Source: Verrucolacustris sp044348085 (lineage in GTDB: Bacteria > Verrucomicrobiota > Verrucomicrobiia > Methylacidiphilales > Verrucolacustridaceae). Taken from it: 64,000 nt of DNA. The notes under the pieces were generated by a model. It saw nothing but the letters and a program-made list of their open reading frames with translations, was not told where the DNA came from and did no database searches. The stretch spans positions 14,880 to 78,879 of the forward strand of contig JBIKTM010000007.1 of NCBI GenBank assembly GCA_044348085.1. The letters run 5' to 3'. The position numbers were made by a program, and so were the translations under genes. Below, one piece after another: positions 49,159-58,288 of the stretch (position 1 is the stretch's first letter; every line of letters begins with the position of its first letter).

Positions 49159-50384
49159 GCAGAACGGGCGGCGGAGCGGGCGGCTGCGGCAACATCGGCA
49201 TGGGAGACGGAAGCGGAGATGGCGGACTTTCGGCAATCGTCATCGGAGGGATGAATCTGGACTAGGGAATCTCCGAGGTAGCCCAGTTTGACGAGGATGG
49301 GGCCATAGGGGGTGGAGACGGTTTTTTCTTCGCGGCGGAGGGTTCGACGTTCAACCCGTTCGAGGCGAAGACCAAAGGCGGTGGTTTCACGGAGAACCAA
49401 AGAGGCAAGGTGTTCCGAATCTTTGGGAAGGGCGAGGACGGTGAGGAGATATCCGGGGCGGCCTTTTTTCATCAGGAGGGGGAGGGCGGAGGCGTCGAGC
49501 GCTCCCGCTTCCATCAAGCGATCGATGGCGTGGGCGAGGTGTTCGCCCGTGATATCATCCAAATGAGTTCGGATTTCGATAATCGATTCGTGGGAAGAGG
49601 AGAGTGAGTTTGAGGTGTGTCCCAGGAAGGCACGAAGGACGTTTGGACGGCCGGGTAGGTCGCGGGTGCCGAGTCCGTACCCGATTTTTTCCGCGGCAAA
49701 GTTTTCGAGGGGTCCGAAATGGCGAACAAGTTGGGCGAGAATTGCGGCGCCGGTGGGAGTCGTAAGTTCAGCGGAAACATCGATCTGCCGAATTGGGATT
49801 CCCCTCAGAATCTCGGCGGTAGCGGGAGCGGGGAGGGGGAAGGAGCCGTGGGCACACTGGATTGTGCCCGTCCCTTCAACTGGAACGGAGGCGGTGACGT
49901 GGGGAAGGCCAAGGTGATGGAAGCCGATGGCAGCTACGACGATATCCACGATCGAATCGACTGCACCGACCTCGTGAAAATGTACTTCGTCGACCAGTTT
50001 TCCGTGAAGACGAGCCTCGGCTTCGGCGACGCGGTGAAAGATCTTGAGGGCGGTCTCTTTGACGGGGGGAGTGAGGTGGGAGTTTTGCAGGAGGGTACGG
50101 ATCTGAGCCCAAGAGCGACCGTGTTCGTGCTCATGGGAGTGATCGTGAGGGTGAGAGTGATGATGGGAATTGTGTTCGTGAGGGGTTTCTATAAGGAAGC
50201 GTGTACCGGCGAGGCCACCTCGGAGAGATCGCTCCGTTTTCAGGATCACTTTTTCCGGGAGGTGAAGGCCTTGGATAGCGTCTTGAAAGAGAGAGAGGGG
50301 CACGCCGAGGTCGAGGAGGGCGGCGGCAAACATGTCTCCGCTGATTCCGGAGGGACAATCGAGATGGAGATGGGTAGCGGGCAT
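49155..50384 (-). CDS. larC: Nickel-pincer cofactor biosynthesis protein LarC
   Basis: LarC inserts nickel into the pyridinium-dithiocarboxylate nucleotide to make the nickel-pincer cofactor used by lactate racemase-type enzymes. The N-terminal HLDCPSGISGDMFAAALLD, the histidine-rich stretch at about 68-90 (nickel handling), HFHEVGAVDSIVDIV and the ELTTPTGAAIL motif are diagnostic. The protein is a single 409-aa chain, so it does not need the ribosomal frameshift found in Lactobacillus. larB, larE and larA are not in the window. Confidence 0.93.
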   Translation of the reverse strand: MPATHLHLDCPSGISGDMFAAALLDLGVPLSLFQDAIQGLHLPEKVILKTERSLRGGLAGTRFLIETPHEHNSHHHSHPHDHSHEHEHGRSWAQIRTLLQNSHLTPPVKETALKIFHRVAEAEARLHGKLVDEVHFHEVGAVDSIVDIVVAAIGFHHLGLPHVTASVPVEGTGTIQCAHGSFPLPAPATAEILRGIPIRQIDVSAELTTPTGAAILAQLVRHFGPLENFAAEKIGYGLGTRDLPGRPNVLRAFLGHTSNSLSSSHESIIEIRTHLDDITGEHLAHAIDRLMEAGALDASALPLLMKKGRPGYLLTVLALPKDSEHLASLVLRETTAFGLRLERVERRTLRREEKTVSTPYGPILVKLGYLGDSLVQIHPSDDDCRKSAISASVSHADVAAAARSAARSA

Positions 50385-50408
50385 GATTCAGGATAGATTG
50401 ACGCATTC

Positions 50409-51104
50409 GTGGAAAAATCACAGAAAAGAAGGGTGGATCAGAAGGTATTCAAAAAAGAGGCGGCGAAAGCGGCCTTAGCCTATGTGCCTAAGGGTTGTGT
50501 GCTGGGGGTGGGGACGGGTTCGACGACGATGTATTTCATCGAAGGATTAAAAAAAGGGTGGGTGCGGGGGGCGGTGCCGAGCTCGAAAGAGACTGAAAGA
50601 GCCTTACGCAAAAAAGGGATTCGGGTGTTGGATTTGAATCAGGCCAAAAGGGTGAGTCTTTATGTGGATGGAGCAGATGAGGTGGATCCGAAGCTGAGGC
50701 TGATCAAGGGGGGTGGGGGGGCGTTGACGAGGGAGAAGATCATTGCCACTGCGGCGAAAAAGTTCATCTGCATCGTGGATGAGTCGAAGTTGGTGAAGCG
50801 GTTAGGAAAATTTCCTGTGCCATTGGAAGTTGTGCCGATGGCGAGGGATCAGGTGGCGAAGGAGATTCGCAGGAGGGGGGGTCGGCCGGTATGGCGGAAG
50901 AATTTTATTACGGATAACGGAGGGGAGATTCTAGATGTGCACGGATGGAATGTTTCCGATCCCGTAAAAAAAGAGAAGGAACTGGAAGAAATTCCTGGAG
51001 TGATCTGTGCAGGTGTGTTTGGAAAACGTCGTGCGGATCTTCTCTTGGTTGGAACTCCCCAAGGGGTGGAACAGTTTATAAGCGTGACAGGAATTCGGTG
51101 GTGA
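50409..51104 (+). CDS. rpiA: Ribose-5-phosphate isomerase A
   Basis: RpiA interconverts ribose-5-phosphate and ribulose-5-phosphate in the pentose phosphate pathway. GVGTGSTTMYFIEGL is the phosphate-binding start, YVDGADEVDPKLRLIKGGGGALTREK holds the catalytic Asp and Lys region, and the C-terminal TDNGGEILDV is conserved. The start is GTG at 50409 with no strong ribosome binding site. It is divergent from larC by 24 bp and converges on the parA-like gene with a 29-bp overlap. Confidence 0.96.
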   Translation: MEKSQKRRVDQKVFKKEAAKAALAYVPKGCVLGVGTGSTTMYFIEGLKKGWVRGAVPSSKETERALRKKGIRVLDLNQAKRVSLYVDGADEVDPKLRLIKGGGGALTREKIIATAAKKFICIVDESKLVKRLGKFPVPLEVVPMARDQVAKEIRRRGGRPVWRKNFITDNGGEILDVHGWNVSDPVKKEKELEEIPGVICAGVFGKRRADLLLVGTPQGVEQFISVTGIRW

Positions 51105-51840
51105 GTTGCCGGTAACTGGCTGCGGCGGCGCCCGAGTTGTCGTATTCGTAGATGGTTTTCCCGTGGCTGGGGGCTTCGGCTAAGCGGACGGACCTTGGAA
51201 TGATGGTTTGAAGAACTTGATCGCCTAGGTGGCCACGCAAATCTTGGCTGACGTGCTCACTGAGGCGTGTGCGAGCATCGTACATAGTCAGAACGATTCC
51301 GAGAACAGACAGATTAGGATTTTGGCCTCCTTGCTTGATTCGCTCCACGAGGTTGAGAATTTTTCCAACCCCCTCCAAAGCGAAGTATTCGCACTGGACG
51401 GGTACGAGAATCTTTTCTGCAGCGACGAGGGCGCTGGTCATGAGGAGGCCAACGCTGGGCGGGCAGTCGAGGATGACCAGATCGAATGCGGGATCCAGAC
51501 GCAGGGGATCGAGAGCCTGGCGGACGTGGATGAGCGGGTTTTCCATTCCTGCGAGATCCATCTCGGCCCCTGCAAGGTCTAGTTCAGAGGCCAGAATCTG
51601 GAGGTTGGCGTGACGTGAGGGTTGAAGCATATCCAAGGCACGAGCTTGTCCGAGAAGAACAGGATAGAGGCTTTTCCCGGGGATGTGCTCAAGACCCAGC
51701 CCGCTGGTGGCATTGGCTTGGGGATCAAGGTCGACCAGGAGAACTCGACGACCCGCCTCGGCTGCCCCTGCGGCCAGATGAATGGCGGTGGTGGTCTTTC
51801 CCACGCCCCCTTTTTGATTCACAACGGCAACTATGCGCAC
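51076..51840 (-). CDS. ParA/Soj-type ATPase
   Basis: This Walker-type partition ATPase carries the deviant Walker A KGGVGKTTT at residues 11-19, Walker A' in LVDLDPQANAT and Walker B in VILDCPPSVGLL. The length (254 aa) and sequence match chromosomal Soj rather than plasmid ParA. No parB follows, unlike the usual parA-parB pair, and there is no gidAB cluster nearby, so this may be an orphan or may pair with a distant parB. The start codon is GTG. Confidence 0.93.
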   Translation of the reverse strand: MRIVAVVNQKGGVGKTTTAIHLAAGAAEAGRRVLLVDLDPQANATSGLGLEHIPGKSLYPVLLGQARALDMLQPSRHANLQILASELDLAGAEMDLAGMENPLIHVRQALDPLRLDPAFDLVILDCPPSVGLLMTSALVAAEKILVPVQCEYFALEGVGKILNLVERIKQGGQNPNLSVLGIVLTMYDARTRLSEHVSQDLRGHLGDQVLQTIIPRSVRLAEAPSHGKTIYEYDNSGAAAASYRQLTTEFLSRL

Positions 51841-51936
51841 ACTTAAGGGAAACGAGGGCAGCTCTCCATGTCGAGAGGATTTCCCGAATGGTTCACTTGA
51901 CCTTTGGGATAAGGTTTATAAAATTTGAAACTCGCT

Positions 51937-52863
51937 ATGATCCAAGTTGAAAATTTAATCAAGAGATATGCGGGGGGGGAGGCGGTCAGGGGGATTACTT
52001 TTTCGGTAGAAAAAGGGGAGGTGGTGGGTTTTTTGGGGCCGAATGGGGCAGGAAAATCGACTACAATGCGAATGTTAACAGGATACCTGCCCCCGACGGA
52101 TGGTCGGATCGAAGTGGCTGGAGCTAAGTTACCGCAGGAGAGTCTTCTAGTGAGGCAGAGAATCGGTTACATGCCTGAAAATGTGCCTTTATACCCTGAG
52201 ATGAGGGTGGAAGAGTTTTTGGAGTATCGAGGACGATTGAAACGAGTCTCTCGTGGTGAGATTTCGCATCGGGTCGGGTTGGTGTTGGATCAGTGCGGGC
52301 TGACCGATGTCCGAAAAAAGATCATTGGTTCGCTTTCCAAGGGATTTCGTCAAAGGGTGGGGCTGGCGGATGCGCTGGTGCATAATCCAATGCTTTTGAT
52401 TTTGGATGAGCCGACTGCGGGATTGGATCCACATCAGATCCGATCGTTTCGGGAGCTCATCAAAGAGCTGGGGAAAGATAGGACCATTCTGCTTTCCACC
52501 CATATTTTGTCCGAGGTGGAGATGGTTTGTGGGAGAGCGATTATCATTAATAAAGGCAAGATCGAGGCGTCGGACACCTTGGCGAATTTGGAGAAGCGGG
52601 TGCAAGCAGGGGCCTTGCAGATTGAGGTGAAGGCTGACCCCGCTGCGGCGAAAGAGAAGCTGGGTAAAATTGCCGAGGTGAGTGTGGTGGCAGAGTTGAA
52701 TCGGGCCGGGGATTGGATCTCCTTTGAGGTAACGGCCGCACCCGGTAAGGATATCCGAGGTGAAGTGGACGGCTTGATCAAGCGGGAGCAGTGGCCGTTG
52801 CGGGAGTTTCGGCGCGAGAAGGCGAGATTAGAGGATGTGTTTGTGGAGCTGACTCAGGATTAA
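51937..52863 (+). CDS. ABC transporter ATP-binding protein (GldA-like)
   Basis: The nucleotide-binding subunit has Walker A GPNGAGKSTT, signature SLSKGFRQRVGLADAL, Walker B LLILDEPTAGLD and the H-loop LSTH. A C-terminal extension after residue 220 (about 85 aa) is typical of DrrA/NatA/GldA-type proteins. The product is MIQVENLIKRY from ATG 51937; an AAGG-preceded TTG at 51925 is a credible alternative start. It is followed within 3 bp by a permease and then a GldG-like protein. Confidence 0.93.
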   Translation: MIQVENLIKRYAGGEAVRGITFSVEKGEVVGFLGPNGAGKSTTMRMLTGYLPPTDGRIEVAGAKLPQESLLVRQRIGYMPENVPLYPEMRVEEFLEYRGRLKRVSRGEISHRVGLVLDQCGLTDVRKKIIGSLSKGFRQRVGLADALVHNPMLLILDEPTAGLDPHQIRSFRELIKELGKDRTILLSTHILSEVEMVCGRAIIINKGKIEASDTLANLEKRVQAGALQIEVKADPAAAKEKLGKIAEVSVVAELNRAGDWISFEVTAAPGKDIRGEVDGLIKREQWPLREFRREKARLEDVFVELTQD

Positions 52864-52866
52864 TTT

Positions 52867-53619
52867 ATGACGCGTGCTTTATGGATTCTTTGGAAAAGGG
52901 AGGTGGGAGCGATCCTGCACTCACCCATTGCGTGGGTCTTGTTGACCTGCATGTCGCTGATCAACGGGTTTAGCTTTAGCCAGTGTGTGGCGTATTTGGG
53001 GCAGGGCGTGAAGGAGTTCACGGTCATGCAGATCTACTTCTATATTTTCCATTTCTGGTTTCTGCTGATTATTTTGGTGCCGATTCTGACGATGAGGCTT
53101 TTCTCGGAGGAGTATAAGACAGGAACGATAGAAATGTTGCTGACGGCGCCTGTGAAGGATGGGGATGTGATTTTGGCCAAGTTCTTTGGAGTACTTTTCT
53201 TTTATCTTCTGCTTTGGATTCCCTCGCTTTTGGGGTTGGCGATTTTCCAGTTGGTTACCCATCAGGCGGTGCCTGTGGCTTGGATTCCCCTAGGGTTTTC
53301 TTACCTGATGGTGACTTTGGTGGGAATGCTCTACCTCTCCATTGGGTTATTTGCGTCCGTTTTGACACGAAACCAAGCAGTGGCGGCGATGATCTCCTTC
53401 ACAATGATCGCCCTGCTCTTCTTCGCGGGATTTCTGAGTTATTTGGTGAGGGATCCAGGATGGCGTGAGGTGTTGAATTATATTTTCACCCTCGAGCAGA
53501 TGCGCTCCTTTAGTGCGGGGCTGTTTGATTCCCGGCCTGTGGTGTTTTACCTGAGTGGAACTGCATTCTTTCTTATTTTAACCCGGCAGGTGATGACAGG
53601 CCGGCGATTGAATGGGTAA
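52867..53619 (+). CDS. ABC-2 type permease (GldF-like)
   Basis: A six-helix membrane protein of 250 aa. The N-terminal LWILWKREVGAILHSPIAWVLL and the RLFSEEYKTGTIEMLLTAPV motif are typical of GldF/NosY-type ABC-2 permeases. It pairs with the upstream ATPase. The substrate is unknown; in Bacteroidota GldAFG supports gliding, but the same cassette is common in non-gliding PVC bacteria. It overlaps the next gene by 8 bp. Confidence 0.92.
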   Translation: MTRALWILWKREVGAILHSPIAWVLLTCMSLINGFSFSQCVAYLGQGVKEFTVMQIYFYIFHFWFLLIILVPILTMRLFSEEYKTGTIEMLLTAPVKDGDVILAKFFGVLFFYLLLWIPSLLGLAIFQLVTHQAVPVAWIPLGFSYLMVTLVGMLYLSIGLFASVLTRNQAVAAMISFTMIALLFFAGFLSYLVRDPGWREVLNYIFTLEQMRSFSAGLFDSRPVVFYLSGTAFFLILTRQVMTGRRLNG

Positions 53620-55144
53620 ACCGATGAGCCGACCTATCCCTCCTCCTCTTTCTGCCTTACGTCGGGAACGGCGCACCCAGTCGATCAATCAGTGGATTTT
53701 CCTGCCGATCCTTATCTTCCTCTTTGCTGGGGCGAACTACATCAGTTGGAGGCATTATCATCGTGCAGATTTTTCGCTGAATCAGTTTCAGAAATTATCG
53801 GGGCAGACCCTCAATCTCCTAAAAAATCTGCCTGGAGAGGTGACCTTGACCGCCTTTTTGGCTCCTGAACAAGATACCTCGGGAAGTCTGATCCAAGAGG
53901 ACGTGCAGAAGTTGCTGGAGGAGTACAAGTATCGGAGCGGTGGCAAGGTTAAGGTGGAGCAGGTGCAACCGTATCTGGATTTTCAGGCGGCACAAAAACT
54001 GGCCGAGAAGTTTAAGCTTACGAGTAATGAGAATGTGATCTTGGTGCAGTATGCGGATCGGTCACGGATCTTAAAAGTGGCGGATATGGCCGAGATTGAT
54101 CCTGGGGCGATGATGTCGGGGGGTGCGGCGCGGGTGAAATCCTTTGCGGCCGAGGAAAAGATTTCCTCTGCCATCAGTGGACTAGTTCAGGGTAAGCCGG
54201 CGAAGGTTTATGTGACTGCAGGATCTGGGGAGTACAATTTAAACTCTTCCGACAAAGATCCGGCAGGGTACTCGTTGTTGTCTGCACGATTGGCTTCCCA
54301 GAATGTGGAGCTGTTGCCCTTGAAATTAGGGGAGCAGGAGGGAGTTCCTGCGGATGCGGATGCGGTGATGGTGGCAGGACCGAAATTTCAGTTTCCTGCA
54401 CCTTCCGTTGCGGCTTTGCAGGCGTATGTGGGTAAGCCTGGCAGGCTATTGCTTCTGTTGGATCCTGGGGTTCCGACAGGTTTAGAAGGGCTCTTTGCGG
54501 AGCATGGGGTGGTGGTGGATGCGGATAAAATCTTTCGTAAGGTGGCAGTTTTAAGCACGGCGGGGTTAACCCAAGGGGTGAATGAGGAGACGGTGGGCAC
54601 ACGGTATTCAGGGCATCCTGCGATTCGCTGGATTGAGGCTGTGGGTGGATCGTTGCGTTTTGGATCCGCTCGTTCGATCACGATCAAGCCTGTGGTAGCG
54701 GCGAATCCCGTGAAGGCGGAAATGTTGGTAGAGACCTCGGATCGGTACTGGGCCAAGCCTTGGCCTTTAACGGCTGGAAAAAAGAGTGACTTTGTCGAAG
54801 GAGAAGACCGCAAGGGGCCATTTACTGTGGCGGCGGTGGTGGATGGGACTGTGCCCGGAGATCGGGGTAAGGAGAGTCCTGCACTTCGAGCGGTGGTGGT
54901 GGGATCAGCCTCGGCTTTTGCGAATCAGAATATTTCTCCTCTGGAGGTGGATTTCATGGTGAACGCGATTCAGTGGACTTTGGGGCGAAGTGATGCGTTG
55001 GGAATCTCGCCCAAGACACCGAAAGATTTTTCAGTGTCGATGGATGAGGGGCAGCAACGAATGATTATGCTGTCCACGCTTTTGGGAATTCCTGTGGTCA
55101 CGGGAATTTTAGGTTTTCTGGTGTGGTGGCGGCGACGGAGCTAA
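53612..55144 (+). CDS. GldG-family ABC transporter auxiliary protein
   Basis: An N-terminal transmembrane segment (about 25-45) precedes a large periplasmic domain of the ABC_transp_aux type (GldG/IFT52-like: LPGEVTLTAFLAPEQDTSG, VEQVQPYLDFQ, AKVYVTAGSGEYNL, LLLLLDPGVPTGLEG). A closing transmembrane segment lies near the C-terminus (about 483-503). At 510 aa it is normal for the bacterial GldG-like family. It is translationally linked to the permease. The start may be Met1 (53612) or Met5. Confidence 0.92.
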   Translation: MGKPMSRPIPPPLSALRRERRTQSINQWIFLPILIFLFAGANYISWRHYHRADFSLNQFQKLSGQTLNLLKNLPGEVTLTAFLAPEQDTSGSLIQEDVQKLLEEYKYRSGGKVKVEQVQPYLDFQAAQKLAEKFKLTSNENVILVQYADRSRILKVADMAEIDPGAMMSGGAARVKSFAAEEKISSAISGLVQGKPAKVYVTAGSGEYNLNSSDKDPAGYSLLSARLASQNVELLPLKLGEQEGVPADADAVMVAGPKFQFPAPSVAALQAYVGKPGRLLLLLDPGVPTGLEGLFAEHGVVVDADKIFRKVAVLSTAGLTQGVNEETVGTRYSGHPAIRWIEAVGGSLRFGSARSITIKPVVAANPVKAEMLVETSDRYWAKPWPLTAGKKSDFVEGEDRKGPFTVAAVVDGTVPGDRGKESPALRAVVVGSASAFANQNISPLEVDFMVNAIQWTLGRSDALGISPKTPKDFSVSMDEGQQRMIMLSTLLGIPVVTGILGFLVWWRRRS

Positions 55145-55157
55145 GTCGGATTTTGAG

Positions 55158-56915
55158 ATGAGTACGCGGTCCCTTTTGGTGTCCGTTGGTTTGATGGTGG
55201 TGATGTTGGGGGCGTTGAGTTTTCTGCAGAAAAAGGTCCCTGGCACAGAGCGGATGGCGAAGGAGTCGCGCCGAATCACGGATCTGCCTGTTCGTGAGGC
55301 GAACTGGATTGATCTGAAGGGGCCTAAAGGGGAATTCGTTTTTCGCAAAAAGGAGGGTGGAGATTGGCAGTTGGAAAAGCCGATTCAGGGTGCTGCGGAT
55401 GGGGCAACGGTAGGACGATTACTCTCGGAGGTGCAGTTTGTGGAAAGTCTTCAGACCTTGCCTGAGGGAAAGAAAGAGGAGTCGTTGTTACAAAGTTTCG
55501 GTTTGGGTCAACCGTCGCGAACCTTGGTCATCGGGACGAAAGAGGGAGAGTGTAAGATTGAAGTCGGAAGAGAGACGCCTGTGGCGGGGGGTGTGTACAC
55601 GCGGGTTCGATCGGGAGGGCAGGTGGAGCGAATCGCAGTAGTGCAGAATCAGCTTACGGAGGCGATGGATAAAGATTTAACGGGGTGGAGAGAAAAGAGA
55701 GTACTGCCATTGGTCGTTCCTGAGGTGCAGGAACTCCTCATGCATCAAGGGACGTTGGAGGTGGAGGTAAAGAAAAAGGAGAGCGGGTGGTTGATTACTA
55801 AACCTGTGGAGGCACCTGCGGATCCGACGGCTATTCAGGGTGTGTTGGGTGAAATCTCCGCTCTTAAGGCGGCTGAATTTGTCTCGGATTCTGGCGGGGA
55901 TCTGGCTCTCTTTGGATTGAATGCACCGACGCAGTCGTTCGAGGTTAGGACAAAAGCGACGAACCGGATTTTACAAATTGGATTAACGAGCCCAAAGGAT
56001 ACCAATCAGGTATTTGCGAAAGTGTCGGATCAGGCTTCCGTTTTTCTTTTGCCTCGTTTGGCAGTTGATGGGTTGGGAAAACTTTCGGATCGGGTAAGGG
56101 ACAAGCGATTGGTGACATTAGGTCAGATCGGGGAGATCGATGGGGTCGAAATGAGTGGAAAGGGTGGAGAGTATCGCTTGGAGAAGAGTGGTGCAGGCGG
56201 AGGATGGAAACTTGTTTTCGGGAAAAACAGCTTCTCTGCGGATGGGGTGGCTGTGCAAAAGTGGCTTGAGTCCTTGATGGAAGTTCGAGCGAACCGTTTC
56301 TTGCCTACGGAGGATCCCGCTCGCATGGGTCTAAGTAAGCCTAGGCAAACGATCAGCCTTAAGGGGTCAGGAAAAACCAATCAGTTGGAGACGATTCAGT
56401 TAGGGGACGAAACCAAGGAGGAGGTATTTGTCAGGGGTTCAACTACTTCAGGGGCCATGGTGGTGCCTGTGTCTTTGGCACGCAGCATTCCAGAATCACC
56501 GCTAGGTTGGTTACCCAAAAAAGTGGTGCCTGCAGACTTTGGTCCGATTGAGGGGTTAATCTGGGCCGTCGGGAGTGCTAGAAAAGAGTATCGAGTAGGG
56601 GCGGATGGCCGATGGAAGGGGGATGGGAAAGAGACGCCTAGTTTAGCGGAGTATGTAGCGCGTTTGGATCAGTTGGAAGTGACTCGATGGATGTCGCTCC
56701 CTGGCAAGGCAGAGTTGAGTAAAAGCGAGGTGGAGATTGTATTGGAGGGGAAAGGGGGCAAGAAGTTGAGGATTTTTGCTTTGAAAGGGAAACCGGAAGG
56801 AGGGGCTTGGATCCGAGTAGACGGTCAGGATTGGGTGGGGGTTGTGGATCGAAGTGTTGTAGCAGGGTTGCGGCAAGATCCTGGCGGGGCAGGGGAAAAG
56901 TCACCTCAGAGGTGA
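55158..56915 (+). CDS. DUF4340 domain protein
   Basis: The 585-aa protein has one N-terminal membrane anchor (5-21) and a periplasmic part made of repeated DUF4340-like units (for example LFGLNAPTQSFEVRT and RMGLSKPRQTISLKG, each followed by a G-D/T-S-P strand). DUF4340 proteins almost always follow GldG-like genes, so this is a component or client of the same exporter. The biochemical role is unknown. It is 13 bp after the GldG gene. Confidence 0.9.
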   Translation: MSTRSLLVSVGLMVVMLGALSFLQKKVPGTERMAKESRRITDLPVREANWIDLKGPKGEFVFRKKEGGDWQLEKPIQGAADGATVGRLLSEVQFVESLQTLPEGKKEESLLQSFGLGQPSRTLVIGTKEGECKIEVGRETPVAGGVYTRVRSGGQVERIAVVQNQLTEAMDKDLTGWREKRVLPLVVPEVQELLMHQGTLEVEVKKKESGWLITKPVEAPADPTAIQGVLGEISALKAAEFVSDSGGDLALFGLNAPTQSFEVRTKATNRILQIGLTSPKDTNQVFAKVSDQASVFLLPRLAVDGLGKLSDRVRDKRLVTLGQIGEIDGVEMSGKGGEYRLEKSGAGGGWKLVFGKNSFSADGVAVQKWLESLMEVRANRFLPTEDPARMGLSKPRQTISLKGSGKTNQLETIQLGDETKEEVFVRGSTTSGAMVVPVSLARSIPESPLGWLPKKVVPADFGPIEGLIWAVGSARKEYRVGADGRWKGDGKETPSLAEYVARLDQLEVTRWMSLPGKAELSKSEVEIVLEGKGGKKLRIFALKGKPEGGAWIRVDGQDWVGVVDRSVVAGLRQDPGGAGEKSPQR

Positions 56916-56945
56916 CGCGCCGACGATTTCGGTTAAGCTAGCGAT

Positions 56946-57254
56946 GTGGGTGAATCGCTAAAAGATCAAGCCAAGCGGGACCAGTCCCGGGTGAGGCCCA
57001 AAATGTATGGGTTCGCTCTCTATTTGGTAGCTGGAATCCTTTTGCTTCAGGTCCTGTTCTGTCTTTCGGTATTTGTTTTGCGACCCTATGTGAATGCCAA
57101 GACGCCTGAAGGAATTATTCAAAGTGAAAGGGAAAAGGCGGGTGAGTGGATGGGTAACTTGACTCGTTTTCTTCAGTCGCGAATGCATTTGGGGCTTCCC
57201 TGGAAGGGTGGTGGAACTACGAATGCAACGAACGCACCCACGAAAAGTCCATGA
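56946..57254 (+). CDS. Small membrane protein in the GldAFG-like cassette
   Basis: I recognise no family. The 102 residues have a charged N-terminus (1-20), one strong transmembrane segment (about 21-47) and a periplasmic or cytoplasmic tail with a Thr/Asn-rich end. It starts at GTG 56946. Its stop overlaps the next gene's ATG by 4 bp, and it is 30 bp after DUF4340. The context suggests an accessory subunit of the exporter complex. Confidence 0.7.
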   Translation: MGESLKDQAKRDQSRVRPKMYGFALYLVAGILLLQVLFCLSVFVLRPYVNAKTPEGIIQSEREKAGEWMGNLTRFLQSRMHLGLPWKGGGTTNATNAPTKSP

Positions 57255-58183
57255 GCGGAGGAAAGCGGAGGACATGGATTTGGGCTGCGGTTGTGCTGGT
57301 AGTCATTCAGGTCGTGGGTTTGTTTGGGTTGTTGGAGATGCGGCGAGGCGAAGCTGAGAGAGGAAAGGAGTGGGCCTTTGATCCTGAGGCCGCGGTGGCG
57401 GAGGCCAAGGGGGAGAAGGAGTTTCGTGAGGCTTTACAAAACCTACCGATGCCTGAGGGAACCGTGCGATTGAGTGTGTCGGCGGCTAAGGCGGCGGCCC
57501 CGCAGGTGGAGGATCTTTTAGAGCAGGCGAGGAATCTGCAAAATCGAGGCCAGTTGGATTTGGCGGAGAAGTTGCTGGAGCAAGCGCGTTTGCAGGATCC
57601 AAAGCATCAACGGGTGAGGGTGGCATCGGCTCTTTTGGCAGAGGCGAGGGGGGATTCGAAAGTGGCCTTGGAGCGGTGGCGGAATTTGATTCAAGGAAGT
57701 GAAGCGGGGGGAGCGGTGCGCAACTTAGCTTTGGCACGGTCGAAAATCTTGCAGGAGCGGGTGAGGTTGGAGCAGGTGACGCAGCAACGGGAGGAGACAT
57801 TGGCGAAACACCCCCGAAAGATGGCTTTGGTGGGAGTTGAGGAAAGTAGTGTAGAAGGAGGAAAGCGTGTGGATTGGAGTGTGCGTGCGATTCGGGGAGT
57901 TGAGGTGCTCGATTCTCGCAAGGTGGGGGTGAGGGTGCAGTTTTTTGAAAGGGGCCCGGATGGACTTTTGAAAAAAAGTGAATCGGGCATGGTGCGATGG
58001 GTGAAGGGCCCACCGTTGAAGGAGGCTGATGGTTTGAGGGTGGTGACGTGTGAGCCGAAGGTGGGGGTAGGCGGAACGTATGTCGGATATACGTGGCAAA
58101 TCTTTTATGATGGGGAACTTCAGGATGAGCGAATTCAGCCTGCTTCGCTACGAGGAGTCTTACGTGAAAAACCTCGGAGCTGA
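57251..58183 (+). CDS. Membrane-anchored TPR-like protein in the GldAFG-like cassette
   Basis: No family is recognised. Residues 8-25 form one membrane anchor. A helical region at about 78-150 reads like two TPR motifs (LLEQARNLQNRGQLDLAEKL, ALLAEARGDSKVALERW). The C-terminal 110 residues look beta-rich (VDWSVRAIRGVEVL...YTWQIFYDGELQ). It is the last gene of the cassette. Its final nine bases coincide with the 3' end of the antisense tRNA-Asp. Confidence 0.72.
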   Translation: MSGGKRRTWIWAAVVLVVIQVVGLFGLLEMRRGEAERGKEWAFDPEAAVAEAKGEKEFREALQNLPMPEGTVRLSVSAAKAAAPQVEDLLEQARNLQNRGQLDLAEKLLEQARLQDPKHQRVRVASALLAEARGDSKVALERWRNLIQGSEAGGAVRNLALARSKILQERVRLEQVTQQREETLAKHPRKMALVGVEESSVEGGKRVDWSVRAIRGVEVLDSRKVGVRVQFFERGPDGLLKKSESGMVRWVKGPPLKEADGLRVVTCEPKVGVGGTYVGYTWQIFYDGELQDERIQPASLRGVLREKPRS

Positions 58184-58248
58184 CGGGGCTCGAACCCGCA
58201 ACCCCCGCCGTGACAGGGCGGTGCTCTAACCAATTGAGCTACAGCTCC
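58175..58248 (-). tRNA. tRNA-Asp (anticodon GUC)
   Basis: Read on the minus strand, the acceptor GGAGCTG pairs with CAGCTCC. The anticodon stem CCGCC/GGCGG encloses CTGTCAC with anticodon GTC. The T arm is GCGGG-TTCGAGC-CCCGT (one G-U pair), and the discriminator is G, the aspartate identity base. It is 74 nt and CCA is not encoded. It overlaps the end of the upstream plus-strand gene and lies 24 bp before the nadB start. Confidence 0.96.
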
Positions 58249-58260
58249 AATTCAGTAAGA

Positions 58261-58288
58261 AAGATACCTACGATGGCGGGGAGACCAA
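58261..58288 (-). promoter_or_regulatory. Candidate promoter of tRNA-Asp, inside the start of nadB
   Basis: On the minus strand TTGGTC (58283-58288) and TATCTT (58261-58266) are 16 bp apart, with the expected start near 58254. The -35 box lies within the first codons of nadB, so the two divergent units share DNA. Confidence 0.4.

Noticed and set aside
58210..58272. N-terminal extension of nadB by 21 codons
   Set aside because: It would be encoded by the antisense strand of tRNA-Asp and is not family-like; the FAD-binding domain fits a start at 58273.
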